NCBI RefSeq assembly: GCF_002865645.1
Contig: NW_020194685.1
Location: 1,068,807-1,132,806, forward strand
Direction of reading: 5' to 3'
Source: Hyaloscypha bicolor E
Lineage: Eukaryota; Ascomycota; Leotiomycetes; Helotiales; Hyaloscyphaceae
Length of the DNA: 64,000 nucleotides
The position numbers were made by a program, and so were the translations under genes. The notes under the pieces are model-generated. The model saw only the letters and a program-made list of their open reading frames with translations. It was not told the origin of the DNA and searched no databases. Of this stretch, positions 36,336 through 48,566 are shown piece by piece; the first letter of the stretch is position 1, and each line of letters starts with the position of its first letter.

Positions 36336-38472
36336 CGCAAAATGTGCCATTCTGCGATGTTGTAACTTCGATTTGCTATGCCTCGTATACAAACGAGCGA
36401 GGCGTTGCCTACTGTGTCGCCCTTCCCAATGTGGCCGACAAAACGGTGCCTACATATGCTATCCTTCAGATCGTTGCTCCTATCAGCATAGGCTGGTCTG
36501 GGTTTACCTGGGGGGGCAATATGCTGGGTAATCCGCTATCTGTTGGCTGGTCGAGCGGTAGCGGTGCTGGTAAAGAATTAGTTTCCCCTCGCTGGGCATG
36601 GTGAGAGACTCCTTGAGCTTGACATTCGGTGCAATGGTTAACCAAAAGCAGCACCAATGCCTATCCTCAACCGTACGCTGGGACCGAATACACATATTTT
36701 AAAGGGACTGGGACAAATAAAACCCACGGTGAGCTCCCTTTTAGCATTTCCCATGCTGTTTGTGCTCTAAGGATTGCAGGATACTGATTCAGTAATTTTT
36801 GCAGGGACCGTTATGGCTCGATATCGTAGATGCACATCTTGGATAAATGCTGACGGGAACCGGACTACCATAAGTCCCACTGGAACTTCGCGATTTTCCC
36901 GGACAATGTCTTCGACTGCGCCAAAGACACCAAGAAGTAACACATCGACGTTTGAAGAACACGGCCATGTCAACAATTATGAGCACAATATGGAATATGC
37001 CCGCAGCCCGCTTTTCGACACTTAAGTAGCTAGTAATCTGCTTCCTTCTACTACGAGCTCAACAGACGCCCCGGCCCCACAACTCGCCGTGCAGCATCAA
37101 CTCGCTCTCTCGCAAGACCCACAGCAACCGCCACTCGCGCCGTCCCCATTGAATTGCTTGTTCGTACGGACAAAAATACGCAACAGAGGGCCCTTGAGCG
37201 GCGTTCCATGCCAACTGCTTGTGCTGGAGTCCCCGCAGCACAATATCCTGCTGAAGTGGCCAGCGGATGGGCTGCCGTCAACGTCAAGGGCGGCATGCTC
37301 TCAGCTCGCAGGTTAATCTTGGACACGGCTGGCAACTTTCTTGTCGCTGAGAGCGGCAAAAGCATCACGGCTCATATCTTAGATGCCTCGAGATGCATTG
37401 CGTCCAGCAAAACACTTATTAAACAGAACAACCTCAGCCGCGGGATTTATTTGACCGGCACGACTTTGTACGCCAGCTCGATGTCAACCGTATGGAAATG
37501 GACTTACGACCCCCAAGCGATAGCTGTGGGAGTGACCAAGACAGTCGTCGTTACTGGTATGTACAATGGTGATCATCTTACGCGAAGTCTCATCATATCA
37601 CTGAATCATCCAAATCTGTTGATTGTGTCTCATGGCTCAAACGACAACTTTGACTTTACCTCTGGGAATATCAACATCGCCCGGTCCAATATCAAGGTAT
37701 TCGACATGAACGCTGTCCCAACCGGTGGCCATGATTATGTAACAGGTGGAAACACTCTGGCATACGGACTTCGGAATGAGGTTGGACTCACTTTCGACCC
37801 AAACAATATGTTGTTAACACTGCTCAAACCCTAACATGTATGTGCTAACAACACAACAGGTTATGGGGAGTAGAAAACAGCTCTGACGATATCAAACGTA
37901 CGATAAATGGCATAGATAATGACGTCCACATAGATAACCCAGCGGATGCTCTTCACTACTTCGGAGATATTACAGCGCCAAATGCAATTCGGTACGGGTA
38001 TCCCGACTTGCTACACGGTTTGAAATCCAAGCCCTTTCACAGACAAGACATTTTCTGTCGGTGATCAAATTGTACTCGCACCCGACGACATGTACACCGG
38101 TGCAAACTGTACAAAATCGACACCGGCATGATTGTCGTTCCATGCCTACAGCGCGCCTCTGGACTGCAAATTCGACTCCGCATACAAGAGCATGTGTGTT
38201 ACTTTCCACGGCTCTTACGACCGGCCCCCGTCAACGGGATCAAGTTGGTTCAAATACCATTCACGAAGACCAGCACTGGAAATTATGAACTTGTAGCTCC
38301 CGCAGACAGCGTGAACGCATACACAGATATCTGGTGGAACCAAAATATCACGAACTGCAGTCAGATTGAGTGTTTCAGGCCAGTTTCGATTGTGATGGAT
38401 AGCGCAGATAGAACGTACGTAACGAGTGGTGCTGCTGTTGAGGGGGAGATTTGGCTGGTAGGGAAGGTTTGA
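36336..38472 (+). pseudogene. broken AA8-AA12 gene: haem b cytochrome fused to PQQ-dependent sugar dehydrogenase
   Basis: Intact relatives are secreted flavin-free oxidoreductases with an N-terminal CDH-type cytochrome (AA8) and a six-bladed PQQ domain (AA12). The AA8 part reads PFCDVVTSICYASYT, ILQIVAPISIGWSGFTWGG with the following Met as probable haem ligand, then across a 36601-36651 intron to NAYPQPYAGTEYTYFKGTG, and across 36729-36804 to RCTSWINADGNRTTISPTG, ending LFDT. A TAA at 37023-37025 replaces the expected Tyr of FDTYVAS. After a Ser/Thr-rich linker with a frameshift (37080-37140) AA12 continues: CAGVPAAQYPAEVASGW, VWKWTYDPQ, LLIVSHGSNDN, YGLRNEVGLTFDP, LWGVENSSDDIKRTINGI. A frameshift near 38004, TGA codons at 38021 and 38129 and another frameshift near 38238 break the rest; the end ECFRPVSIVMDSA..GEIWLVGKV is intact. 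At least six lesions mark a pseudogene. Confidence 0.85.
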
Positions 38473-38960
38473 GGGATGATCGTGTAATAAGAGAATTAGA
38501 TGAATTAGAAGTTTTTCATGCTTGGGAGTTCACGGAGCCCATGCTAGAAGCCTCAAATCGACCGTCGCCCCGAATCTTATGAATTGGTGGACTCAATCCA
38601 GTTGACACCACACGCAGATGGCCCACGGTTGGTGGAAGGAGCTGTCATCGAGTACATCGATGAAAGCAGTGTCTGCCCTTGTTGCGACAGCCTCTAGACT
38701 TAAGTGGGAAAATGACTTAGGCTCGTCCCTGTCGCTCTCGATCCTGGATCTCGAGCTCAAATGTCAAGACTTGACGACAATTCATAAACGGATACTTATG
38801 ATTGCACCTACTTTATTTCATCTCTAATCATAGCAGTATAACGTAGGATCTGCTCTTTGACATAATCATGATCAATTACAGTAAATGCTCCTCGCTGCTA
38901 TTATGAAGGAGGAAACGCCTAAATTGCCACGCAGCCAAGTGATATCACGGAAGAAATGCC
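38473..38960. other. intergenic region between convergent pseudogene and transporter
   Basis: No gene is visible; one 69-codon + frame at 38618-38827 has no recognisable features. Confidence 0.5.
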
Positions 38961-41235
38961 TCATAACTTGACAGGGTGGTTCTTCCTAATCCTGCCACCA
39001 AACTTATAAATCATTAAAGGTGCAGGAATCAGCGCTATTGCGATGAAACCCAATACAGAGTTTCCCCAACCAAGACCAAGGGCTTGGTACATTGACGGCC
39101 CAGCCAGCGGAAGGAAAGCGCCAAAGAGGGAACGCGAGACTGTGAGAGCCGCGATGCCAGAGGCAGCAAATGCAGGGAAGGAATCGATGGTATACGTTTG
39201 TATGGGGATGAAGATACCCATCATGCCGAAGCCAAATGGAACAAGACCTATCACGGGAACGATCCACTAGAATTTGATTAATATCATGGCACAGATTTAG
39301 GGAAATGAGGAGAACTTACGTGAACGCCCTCGTCAGCAGACCAGCCGTACCAGAAGAATGTCACCGGAAGCCAGCAGGCAAAGAAAATGCAAGCAGGAAG
39401 ACGCATCTCGGGCTCGAATACGCCTAAACCCCAATTTCACAGGTCAGTAACACACTGAAGGGTGGATTTTGGAGTAGATATGGTGAATTGCGACGAGGGT
39501 GCTCTCGATACATATCTATAGAGACAGCTCGCACAACATCAAGGTAGGAAATGATGCTGTGGAACTTACCATCGTTTGCTTTCGTCATTCTGACCACGGT
39601 AGCATCGGACAGTCTTGCAACAAGAACGAGACCGCAGAGAAAGCCAATTCCAAGACCAATGTAGGCCAAACCACATATATCAGGGTCCCAGCCATAAGTT
39701 TCAATAAATACTTGAGTGATAGTCGTGAAGAGCAAATATAGAAGGCCATAAGCGACTGACATGTACAAACTGAGGAGGAATATAATTGGGGAGAAGAACA
39801 GCATCTTGAGCGGCCGGACAATCCCATTGAGGAGAATTTGAGCTGGGGTATGTTGCTGAGTATCTGTGTCATAGCAACTACGCAGCTCTGGGCGGTTGAG
39901 TTCTCTTTGGAGCCGCCGTACTTTTCGACGGATTAAAACTCTTGGGTTGGTCTCTCTGTTCAGAAGCTCGATTCCAATGGTAACACAGGTACCAGAGATC
40001 AGGAGGACCCAAAATACCCCTGGGTAGCGGGTGGGTTAGCATTTGCTCAACACAAAAGGTTTCTGGAGCTGTCTGGGGAAAGAATTACAAGACAGCCAGA
40101 ACCAGGAAAGGGTTTCTCCCCAATACCTACATCTCCAGCCAATTCGTTGGGAAATAAAGCCACCACAGATTGGACCAACGACTGGCATCGAGTTAGTACG
40201 GAATTTTCGCAGAGTGTTTTGGAGGGTCAGGGTCAGGAGCTGAGAAGCCAAGGAAGACAATTGCGCATGCCCGCTCCCGTGGAGCTCTCGGGCTCTCAGC
40301 TCACAGAGGAAGACAACCTAATCTTATGGGAACAAGGCTCACCTGGACCAAACAAAGGCCCGAAGCTGTAGACTGAGGAGGCAAGACCACGACGATCAGG
40401 ATGAAAGAGGTCTGCAATCACGCCGCCACCGATTGTCAAACATCCGGATCCCCCAATTCCAGCCAAGAATCGAAAGACTATCAGCGCGGAGAGATTGGGA
40501 GATAATGCAGCCCCGATTTGCCACACGCAGAAAAAGACATTTGCGCCAGTTAGGACGAATCTGCGGCCATATATCTCGGACAATGGGGCCAGCAGAAGAG
40601 GGCCACAAACAAAGCCCAGCACAAAGATCGACACGGCTAGGGAGCTCAAGAGGAGAGAGTCGTTGTGAAATGCGGCGTCCATGAAGGATACGGCAGGAGC
40701 AAACATAGAAGAAGCCAGAGGAGAGATAAACGTGATGCTTGAGAGCAATGATATCAAAAGCCATTTCTTAGTCTCAGGGAAATTGAGAGGCATGGATTCA
40801 TCGGTTTGGGATTCCCACCCCACAATTCCATTGTCTAAATCGGACAAAGGTAAAGGCTCCGGGGCAAGTCGTGGTTTCTTGCTTTTGGGGGTGAGGTTGG
40901 TGGCTATCCTCGATAGTTTACTCTTCGAGCTTGATTTGGAAATTACTCTTTGGATATCATTCTCGTCTCTCCGGGAGCCAGCCCTGATAGATGCCACAGC
41001 CTGACAGAATAAGCCAAGGGGTTTCTTGCGGGGAGTTGGAACTGACGAGTTGTCTTGCTACATCGTCTAAATGGCCCTTGTCCATTACCTCTACCTCCTC
41101 GTGATCCGAATCTGGTTCACCATAAGTACCTTCGAGTGCTTTCCCAGGTTCGACCTTCTCACGGTCGGCCGGTGATGCCGTGGCAGTGGTGGGGTCCAGA
41201 TCTCTGGCCTTTTCGACATCGTCGTCGGAAATCAT
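38961..41235 (-). CDS. MFS transporter, DHA1 (drug:H+ antiporter) type
   Basis: Six exons join in phase: 41235-41047, 41000-40343, 40181-40131, 40019-39570, 39423-39320 and 39266-38961, giving 585 residues. The polar N-terminus starts MISDDDVEKARDLDPTTATA. Twelve hydrophobic segments follow. DHA1 signatures are APLSEIYGRRFVLTGAN, FRFLAGIGGSGCLTIGGGV, FGPLFGPVVGPICGGFISQ at the second junction and MRLPACIFFACWLPVTFFW. The third intron has donor GTAGGT; the second has a perfect TACTAAC branch point. Relatives export polyamines, drugs or metabolites; the substrate cannot be told. A MITE sits about 320 bp upstream of the start. A longer - strand frame beginning at 41607 starts inside the MITE and is not a credible N-terminus. 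Confidence 0.9.
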
Positions 41236-41558
41236 GTTCTCTGAGTAATTGGGTTCTAGCAAGAAAATATGGGGGCCCAAAGGAAGGCTTTCAGCGCCGG
41301 AGACAGTAAAAGTGACACAAGGGGAATTCGGGACTGCAGATTGTGCGATAGTTGAGAGAATGGGAGAAAGAGAGAAAACGAAACGAAATGAAAAAGAAGG
41401 ATAGGGAAGACGGAACAACAAGAAAACATAAAACAGTAACGCTAGCTGTGTTGAAAGGAGGGAGGCGGGTTGTGCACTCGCACTACCACTACTCTGTGCA
41501 ACGTCCGAGTCCCTTTTGCGCAGAGAAAATCTACTGTACGGTATCTTCATTCCAGCAC

Positions 41559-42272
41559 AGTCATATGCAAAAACTCCCTGTTTTAGCGATTTTTTTGGCA
41601 AAAGCATACTTTTTTAAGAGTAGAAATTGACTTTTACCAAAACCACAAATTTCTTAATAAAAAGTAGATATTTAGAAAGGCCTTTTGAATATTTTAAATA
41701 ACCATTGAACTAAGGGTTTTTTTTAGGGAGTATTGTAATTTTAAGAATTAAAAGTAAAGAAATTTTGGTATTTCTTGTTCTTGCCTAAATTTCGTCTATA
41801 TAAGGCTTGCCAGAGTAAATTTGGCAAGAAAAGGGCCAAAAATTCACTTAGAAAGGTATCTTAAAAGAAGAGCTTAAAAGCTTTTTTAAAATTAATAATA
41901 TATTTTAATAAAGGGCTATTAGTTCTAATAAAGTACTTAAAGAGAAAAAATTCTATAGTAAGAATATAAAATTAAAGGTAATAATATATAATTTTCGTGT
42001 GCTTTTTACTAGTCATTCGAGCTTTGCAAGAATAAAATTTTAAACAAGAATAAGAAATACTAAAATTCTTTTCCTTAGATCTTATAAAATTAATTGAGAA
42101 CTTACCTAGAATCTTATAAAAAGTATATACTTAGATTCCTTAAAGTAGTGCAAATCTTAATATTTACTTTTTATTAAGAAATTTGTGGTTTTAGTAAAAG
42201 TTAAAGTGTACTTTTTAAAACTATATGGTTTTGTCAAAAATTCGCTAAAACAGGGAGTTTTTGCATATGACT
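41559..42272. mobile_element. 714-bp MITE with 108-bp terminal inverted repeats
   Basis: The left end (41559-41666) and the reverse complement of the right end (42165-42272) align over 108 bp; both begin AGTCATATGCAAAAACTCCC and end with AACCACAAATTTCTTAATAA followed by AAGTA. The interior is AT-rich without a coding frame. Inverted similarity resumes further in (around 41757-41795 with 42030-42065, AAATTTTGGTATTTCTTGTT against its partner), so much of the element can fold back. This is a non-autonomous DNA transposon. The target-site duplication is unclear because the outermost bases are themselves part of the inverted repeat. Confidence 0.88.
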
Positions 42273-43173
42273 ATTCGGCACAAATTGCCGTGCCAGCCCA
42301 CCCACCAGCCCAAAATGAAGGCACCAAACGGAACCCCGGGGACACGGCAAGTGCTGGCCCATGTCGCTTCTCCCTCCCAATTATTAATCCCCTCTCTCAC
42401 CGACTCGAATACTTGGCCGCAGGAGCACATTGGAGCACATTCAAGCATGTCGGGTGCAGCATGCTCCTGGCAAGCACACTCGAATCAACAGCCGTCGCTT
42501 GACAAGGCGAGTTCGGCTGCTGCGAAGGCCAGGCAATCAATCACTTCTGGCGGAATCGAGAACGAGAGTCGACCCCCTATCCTGGTTGTGGGGAACAAGT
42601 GCTTCACTTGATCGTCGCCAGCATCGCCAACGGGGGCGTGGTTTGTTCTATTTTTATCGGGGTTTGCCTTCGTTCGCATCTGGAAGTACAGACTAATAGC
42701 ATCATCCCTTCAACATAACCGTCGAAGGGTCGTTGCTAAGGCGAGAAGACACGACCTCCGATCAGCGGCTAGCCGTCCACTCATAGTTGCGGAGGAATTA
42801 AATCACATCTCGTGCAAGAACACCGCACCCTGTGTTCCGGGCTAAGCAGCCAGAGGATGCAGAATAGATCATGCAGTAGGCAGGGTGGGTTGACAATGGC
42901 AGACTCGGATAGCGTTGCCTTTTATTGCTCTTCGACTTGAAACCTCCATCCTTTCCATGTAGACATTCCTTAAATACCTATCACGGAATGGTTCGTTACT
43001 GGCCGTATCTACATTCCGCAGACTGATTTCAATCTCTGGAATGCAAGGAAGTATGTCCTCGCAACAATGGTCGAGCGTTTCCGCGGGTTTTTGGTCTTCT
43101 GCTACAACTAAATTATTGGAGCTGATGGTTTTCGCTATTCAAAGAATCATTGGCATCAATTATCGAATTCAAA
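42273..43173. other. intergenic region, no recognised gene
   Basis: Gene-like composition but only short overlapping frames. The right part is the presumed promoter of the HEXXH protein gene. Confidence 0.5.
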
Positions 43174-45805
43174 ATGCATCCAAAGGCGTGGGATATAGAG
43201 GAGCTGATTTTGGCTAAAGCACTAAGTAAGTACTTGTTAGCGCCCCCAACGATGCGCTACATGCTGATATGGCAAAGATGTTGGAACAGTACGGATACCT
43301 GATCTCAAGAACAATTTACACAGAATATTTCTTCCCGGACGTTGGCAAGTAACCAAGGAAGAGTATGAAGCGCTTGTCCCCAGTATGCGACTTGCTTCCC
43401 ACCTCATTGAAATAAGCATAACGTATCTATCCAACTTTCTTCCCTCAGATCAACTACACCAGGTCCTTGCACCGAAGACGAGGAATGCCGATGGCAGCTG
43501 TTCGGGTTATACGGTTCACTTGAGAACGGACAACGTTTCGCCAAGGAAATTGGAGGAAACGAGGGCGGAGCTCAACGCTGTCTCTGAGATTGTCTTCTGG
43601 CAGGTGAATTATGAGATGTATCAGACCTTGTCGTGGCAAGGTATCACTAGGACCGTCTTTGATGCTCCACGTCCTTGGGCAGAGATACTGCCCGAAGAAA
43701 CGATGACATCGGACACCCGACTCAAGAGTCAGGGTTATACGCGCCGACCCCTAACAATCGGAATTATGGGCGAGTATGTGATGGCCCTGAGGCAGCTTAC
43801 TCCAGGGAGTGAAGCCCATTTACGGGCGATCTTCTTGGCTGCTATAACAATGACCCACGAAGTTAGCCATCTTGTATTTCAACAAGATTTTAGGTCTTTG
43901 GACTATGATCCCACCCAGGGATATGAACCATGGGTAGAAAGGGACTGCTGGGCGGACCTCGGTCTTTCCTGCGTTGGTTGGATTTTCAGTGGATACAACC
44001 CCATGCCGTGTGTAATAGGAAGCATTGATTACCCATGGGACTTCCAAGCTCCTCTTGCTTGGTTCAAGCAATTCACAATTGATGAGCAACCACTTTATGA
44101 AACCGCTTACTCTATTGGAGTTCCGTATCTGGAGGAGATTTTATCGACTACGTTTTGGGACAGTCTTGGAGTTCCAGACGCCAGCAGATTTTCGAAAGAG
44201 GCAAAGAGAAGGCTGAAACCGGCGACAGGATCCGTTGAGCCACAGCCCGCCACAGCCATGCTTCCTCAGTGGAAGTGGACAAGGCTCGAAAGTGCATCGT
44301 GGAAGACTAAGTTCAACGACAGAAGAGTGGGGAGCAGACCTATGGTAACACCTGACGAAATTCAATGGGAGCAAGCCCAACTCCGGATACAATACCCGCA
44401 CTCTCGTCCAACTTTATGGAATGGCGATCCCAATCCCAGGATAAACCTCTTAGACGTTGCGGACGAGGACGAAGACGGAGAATTTGGCGTTGGACCTTCA
44501 GCCAAGTTATATTTGGGACGCAACCTCAATTCGCTGCGGCTGGCAGATCTTCCGCCGAGGGAGATGGACGACGGATTCATAAGTCCAGATTTACCCGGAT
44601 ATCAAGGAGGGTCAGCAAATGTTCTCTTGACTGTGAGATACCGCCCCGAGCGGGTTTTGGCTCGACCCCCCATAAGCCACTCCAAGAAATATATGAACAG
44701 CCCCAACGACCCTGAGAAAGGAGAAAGATTCAACGGCGAAGGTTACGACCCAAACGACCTCACCACCATCTTACACAGCAAAGTTGACCACAAAATCTCG
44801 AGGATGACACATGAACAGGCCTTCAAATACTGCAAGGCTCGAGGTATAAGGTTTGGGTTGGGCTACGAGGATGACGAGACCTGGCAAAAGAGCAGACTCG
44901 ATCGGTCTAATTACAAGGAACAGGGCTTGATTCAAAGGATCAAACAGTATTCCTTTCATCGACTTCAGGAGCGCTTCAGAAACCCGCCAAGCGAAGTGGT
45001 TCAGGTCAAAGAATTTGCTTCTCCTGACAGCGATTGGGTGAACGAGGATCTGATGTGGTTTTGCAGGACTCACGGCCTCAACACTAGCGGAGACATTCAG
45101 GATCGCATGCAGCGGGTTCGGAATTGGATTGGTATGGACTTTGAAGGAGCATGGGCAGCGCTTTCGGTTCGAGATGCGGCGAAGTTTGTGCAAACGGTTG
45201 GAGGTTACCAAATTCTGAATGAAGATGACGTGACTAAGTGGACTAAAGCGGACTTAATGGCATTTTTCAGCAAGAACAAACTCCCCACCTGGGGCTCAAG
45301 GGACACGTGGGAACAACGAGTCCTCAGATCCCGAGACGAAGAAACTGCGTGTGGAGAGGTTTCCCGCTGGGCCATCAACCAAGATGCCCTGGTGAGAAGA
45401 ACTAACTATGCCAAGGGCAACAACCAGATGCCTGCGCCGGACCCATCACTTAAGCGTACCTACGACATCATGGAGGGAAATGTAGCACCGACCATTACAG
45501 AACGCATACAGCAAGTTGGCCAGCTTGCTTCTCGACTTATGCAAGCTACTGAGGCAGGGGGAGGAAGAGAGATCCTGCATCCGCATCTGAACGGGCGGAA
45601 GTCGACCAGCGGGGCGGAAATCTTGGATAACCTGGAGAATATGGAAGAGGTGCAGGAGCAGAGGAGGGAGGCTCTGAAGCGGGCTGTGGGAGGTGGGAAA
45701 GAGAATGAGGTGCCGAGTGATGGCGGGGATGGTGCAATTCCGAGGGGGCATGAGGGGACATTCATGGCCGAGACGTATCGGTCTATCGATTCTCACTGCT
45801 CGTGA
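43174..45805 (+). CDS. large HEXXH-containing protein with SAP-like C-terminal motifs
   Basis: A first exon 43174-43225 (MHPKAWDIEELILAKAL) joins across a 52-bp GTAAGT..AAAG intron to 43278-45805; the junction reads AKAL-NVGTVRIPDLKNNLHR and gives 859 residues. I cannot name the family. H211-E-V-S-H215 in TMTHEVSHLVFQQ is a zincin-type zinc motif, followed by GYEPWVERDCWADLG, where E or D could be the third ligand. The middle (about 290-500) is proline- and charge-rich. Near residues 608-636 (MWFCRTHGLNTSGDIQDRM) and 671-698 (WTKADLMAFFSKNKLPTWGS) are two helix-turn-helix segments that resemble SAP or SAP-like modules, which bind nucleic acid. There is no signal peptide. A nuclear metalloprotease is possible but is inference. 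It is convergent with the next transporter. Confidence 0.8.
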
Positions 45806-46500
45806 GTTGTTTGGCGGAATCGAGAATGGCTGCGGCGGGGTGGAAGGTACTTCGAACTGAGGTTTGAGTTAAGATTTGCGGACTTGGCTGACCTTTGCAA
45901 TGGGCATGAGAACCTGCAGGCCAGGGCCATGCCATTGAGGTTGGTGGTTTATCTCTTTGGGTTGGCATGCTGAAGTAATATATTGATATTCATTGACTTG
46001 GGACAAAGGGGGCTAGGGGTTTGTGATAGCATCCTATGTGGTTTGGTAGTGATTGTCTTAATAATATTTCCCAATTTCTGGCTTTTATCACCTCTTCCTA
46101 ACAGTGTTCGAATGATGTGATTTTGAAACATCTTGGGTTGATCGCAGTACTCCAGCCCTTGCTCGCGGGGAGAGGTCAATTCGACTACTGTACGGCCTTG
46201 CTACGCTCTAGAATTGCTGAACAGGATGAGGAGATTTCTGTAAGTAGTTGACTCATTTATTCATTGCGCACACTTTCCCCCGTCTCTAGAATGATCGGCC
46301 TTTCTGGCCTTTGATCCCCGAAAATACAAATTATAGAACGCAATCGTACTAAGTGCAAGTGACAAGATAACTTACACCCTCGCTAAAACGCCCTCAAAAC
46401 GCCCTCAAAACGCCGCCTAATGCCCAAGTCTACCACCCAAATCCTTCTATTTCAGTCTCCCAGATGATAAGTCGACACTTTCTTCGAGTAGCAGCCGAAC
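45806..46500. other. convergent intergenic region
   Basis: No gene is seen. A short tandem of AAAACGCCCTC units lies at about 46385-46420. Confidence 0.5.
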
Positions 46501-48167
46501 TCAGTCTTCGTCATCGGCCTCAGTCAGTAATACAGTGTGCACAAGTTCTTTGCTCCCATCCCCGAAATCCATTTCATTCCTCTGTCTCTTGATTGAAAAA
46601 CATTGAACTGCTCCAATGCACGCCACGAATGTGCTTCCATACCATGCGAGACCAGTAAAATCCATCCTTGCGCCAAGTGTGTAGAGATATCCAGAGACGG
46701 GTGGCGCGACGGTCCTGCAGGCAGCTCCTGCAGAAGCAGCCAGACCGTTGATCTTCCCCAAAACGCAAGGAGAGGGGGTCGCCTCTTTGATCAAGATCAA
46801 GAGCACTGGATATGCAAGAATCGACAGCACGTTTCGGATTGCGAGACAGGAATAGATTCCAAGCGTGACGTACGATTCTGGTAGGAATACCAGATAGGGC
46901 ACGATAAAGTAGGCGATCGGATGTAGAATAGATACCACGATGAAGAGTCTGTGGATCCCAAGCCTTTCTGCTGCAAGCGGGAATATAGCAGCTTGAACAA
47001 ACAAGGCAATGATGCCGTTGATACTCATTATCATGCCGACTCTCTGAACACTCAGTCCCAAGCCGCCAGGGCAGTAAAAGGGGTTTATCCCAAATGCGGA
47101 TTGCGCGAACACCGAGATGGAGGACATTGGATCACGGCGGTCGTCTTCAAGGAAGATAGGGAGCAGGTGATCGTAAGTCATGGAGTGGTAAGTGAAAATT
47201 CCTAAGGCAATGATCAATGCAACAACCCGCTTGGTGAAGATCTTCGGGCCTTTCGTTTTGTCCACTGTACGTCTCCAAACACTATCGTCACTGCCTTCAA
47301 ACGTGCCATAAGATTCAGAACGGAGGTCCACAGCTGGCTTCTTGATGGCATCTGCGGTTTGTACTAGAGGCGTCTCCTCGGAAACATAAGTTGAGTCTGG
47401 AAGGAGCACATTGGGTTGCATATCTGGGTGTGTCTCATCCAACAGGAGCCATCCGGCCAAGATGCTCACCCCGAGCATAGTTGCGCAGATCAGATTCGGC
47501 AGCAGATAGGGGAAGCGTCCAAAGAGACCACCTGCAGAAAAGGTGGCTGGAAACGATGACACTGGATCTGCGAATGTCCCACCAATGCAGGGCCCGATAA
47601 TCGTACCGATGGACCAGACGAAAGGCATCACAGAGTAGGCACGGGGCTCGTGTTCTGGCTTGGTGACCAGCTCTGCCACCATTGTCTGGATGACCCCAAT
47701 ATTTCCGTTCAGAAAGCCTCCGATTGCTCTCCCAGCCAACGCCACCCAGATATTCGAGGCAAATCCCACCATCACCATACTCAGCATGGTTCCCGCACAG
47801 CCTGCGAGCAGCACAGGCTTTCTTCCAATTCTGTCTGACAGGCCACCCCAGAACATTCCCGTCAATGACTCGGCCAGCGCGAACGCGGAGATGAGGAGCC
47901 CCGCGTAGAATGAGGCATCGTTCTCGTCGCCAACATGGAATTTCTTGACAAGTGGCCAGGCATAGGGAAAGATGCTGGTGAGGGCGATAGGCTCTGCGAG
48001 ACGGACAATGGCTACATAATCAACATTTAGTATGGCTCACATGTTTACGGTCCACCAATCGGGTAGTGACGTGTAGCTGGGATATAGGGTAACCCACCAA
48101 GCAAGAACAACTGCGCGGTGGGGAACTTCTCCGGGTCTCGACTCGATCTCTGTCTGGTTAGGCTCAT
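46501..48167 (-). CDS. MFS transporter, zinc-induced-facilitator/YCR023C-like DHA1 member
   Basis: Exons 48167-48098 and 48011-46501 join in phase (TAQLFLLA-IVRLAEPIALTS) to 526 residues. Motif A reads GGLSDRIGRKPVLLAG; GRAIGGFLNGNIGVIQTM and WSIGTIIGPCIGG follow. LAEPIALTSIFPYAWPLVKK near the N-terminus and the large central loop with DSVWRRTVDK are typical of the fungal branch related to plant ZIFL and yeast YCR023C transporters. About eleven or twelve membrane segments are visible and the C-terminus is acidic (TEADDED). Substrate unknown. The intron is 86 bp. Confidence 0.9.
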
Positions 48168-48537
48168 GTCTCCTTTCCTGGCCCGACTCTTACGGCTTGG
48201 CGGTCGCGGAACAAACTCTGTTGCAAAGAAGTGGTCGACAGAGAAATGCGCCCAACGTGACTCTTCTCTCTATTGATTGTGTGTAAGAGGAGAGGAACAG
48301 CAGGGTCTGAGGTAGACCCTACGCGAAAGCAAGCAGTAGGGGAGAGAAGAGTTGACGGTAGGGACTGTATAGGAGGAGAACAGACAGAGAAGGAGGGTGG
48401 AGGGAAAAGAGGAGGGAGTTATAGGAAAAATGGCAGTGGGGTCAGTGAATCGGCCGGTGTTGATGTGCAGAGAACTTGGCTCCGTCGAGTTTGTGAATAT
48501 TCGGGCCCAAGAAAAAAAATTGTGGACTGGCATGGAC

Positions 48538-48566
48538 TGCCCTGCCCTGCCCTGCCCTGGGCTGGG
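48538..48566. repeat. CCCTG pentamer microsatellite
   Basis: Four tandem CCCTG units are followed by GGGCT units of the opposite sense, so the tract could form a small hairpin. Confidence 0.8.

Noticed and set aside
36601..36651. Stop codon directly after RWAW in the AA8 domain, first taken as a lesion
   Set aside because: GTGAGA at 36601 and CAG at 36649-36651 make a normal 51-bp intron that restores the AA8 frame, so this is not one of the disabling changes.
40957..41607. A longer - strand frame that would extend the MFS protein to a start at 41607
   Set aside because: Its first residues (SLKQGVFAYD) are encoded by the MITE inverted repeat; the same peptide appears in the + frame at the other MITE end (42185-42502).
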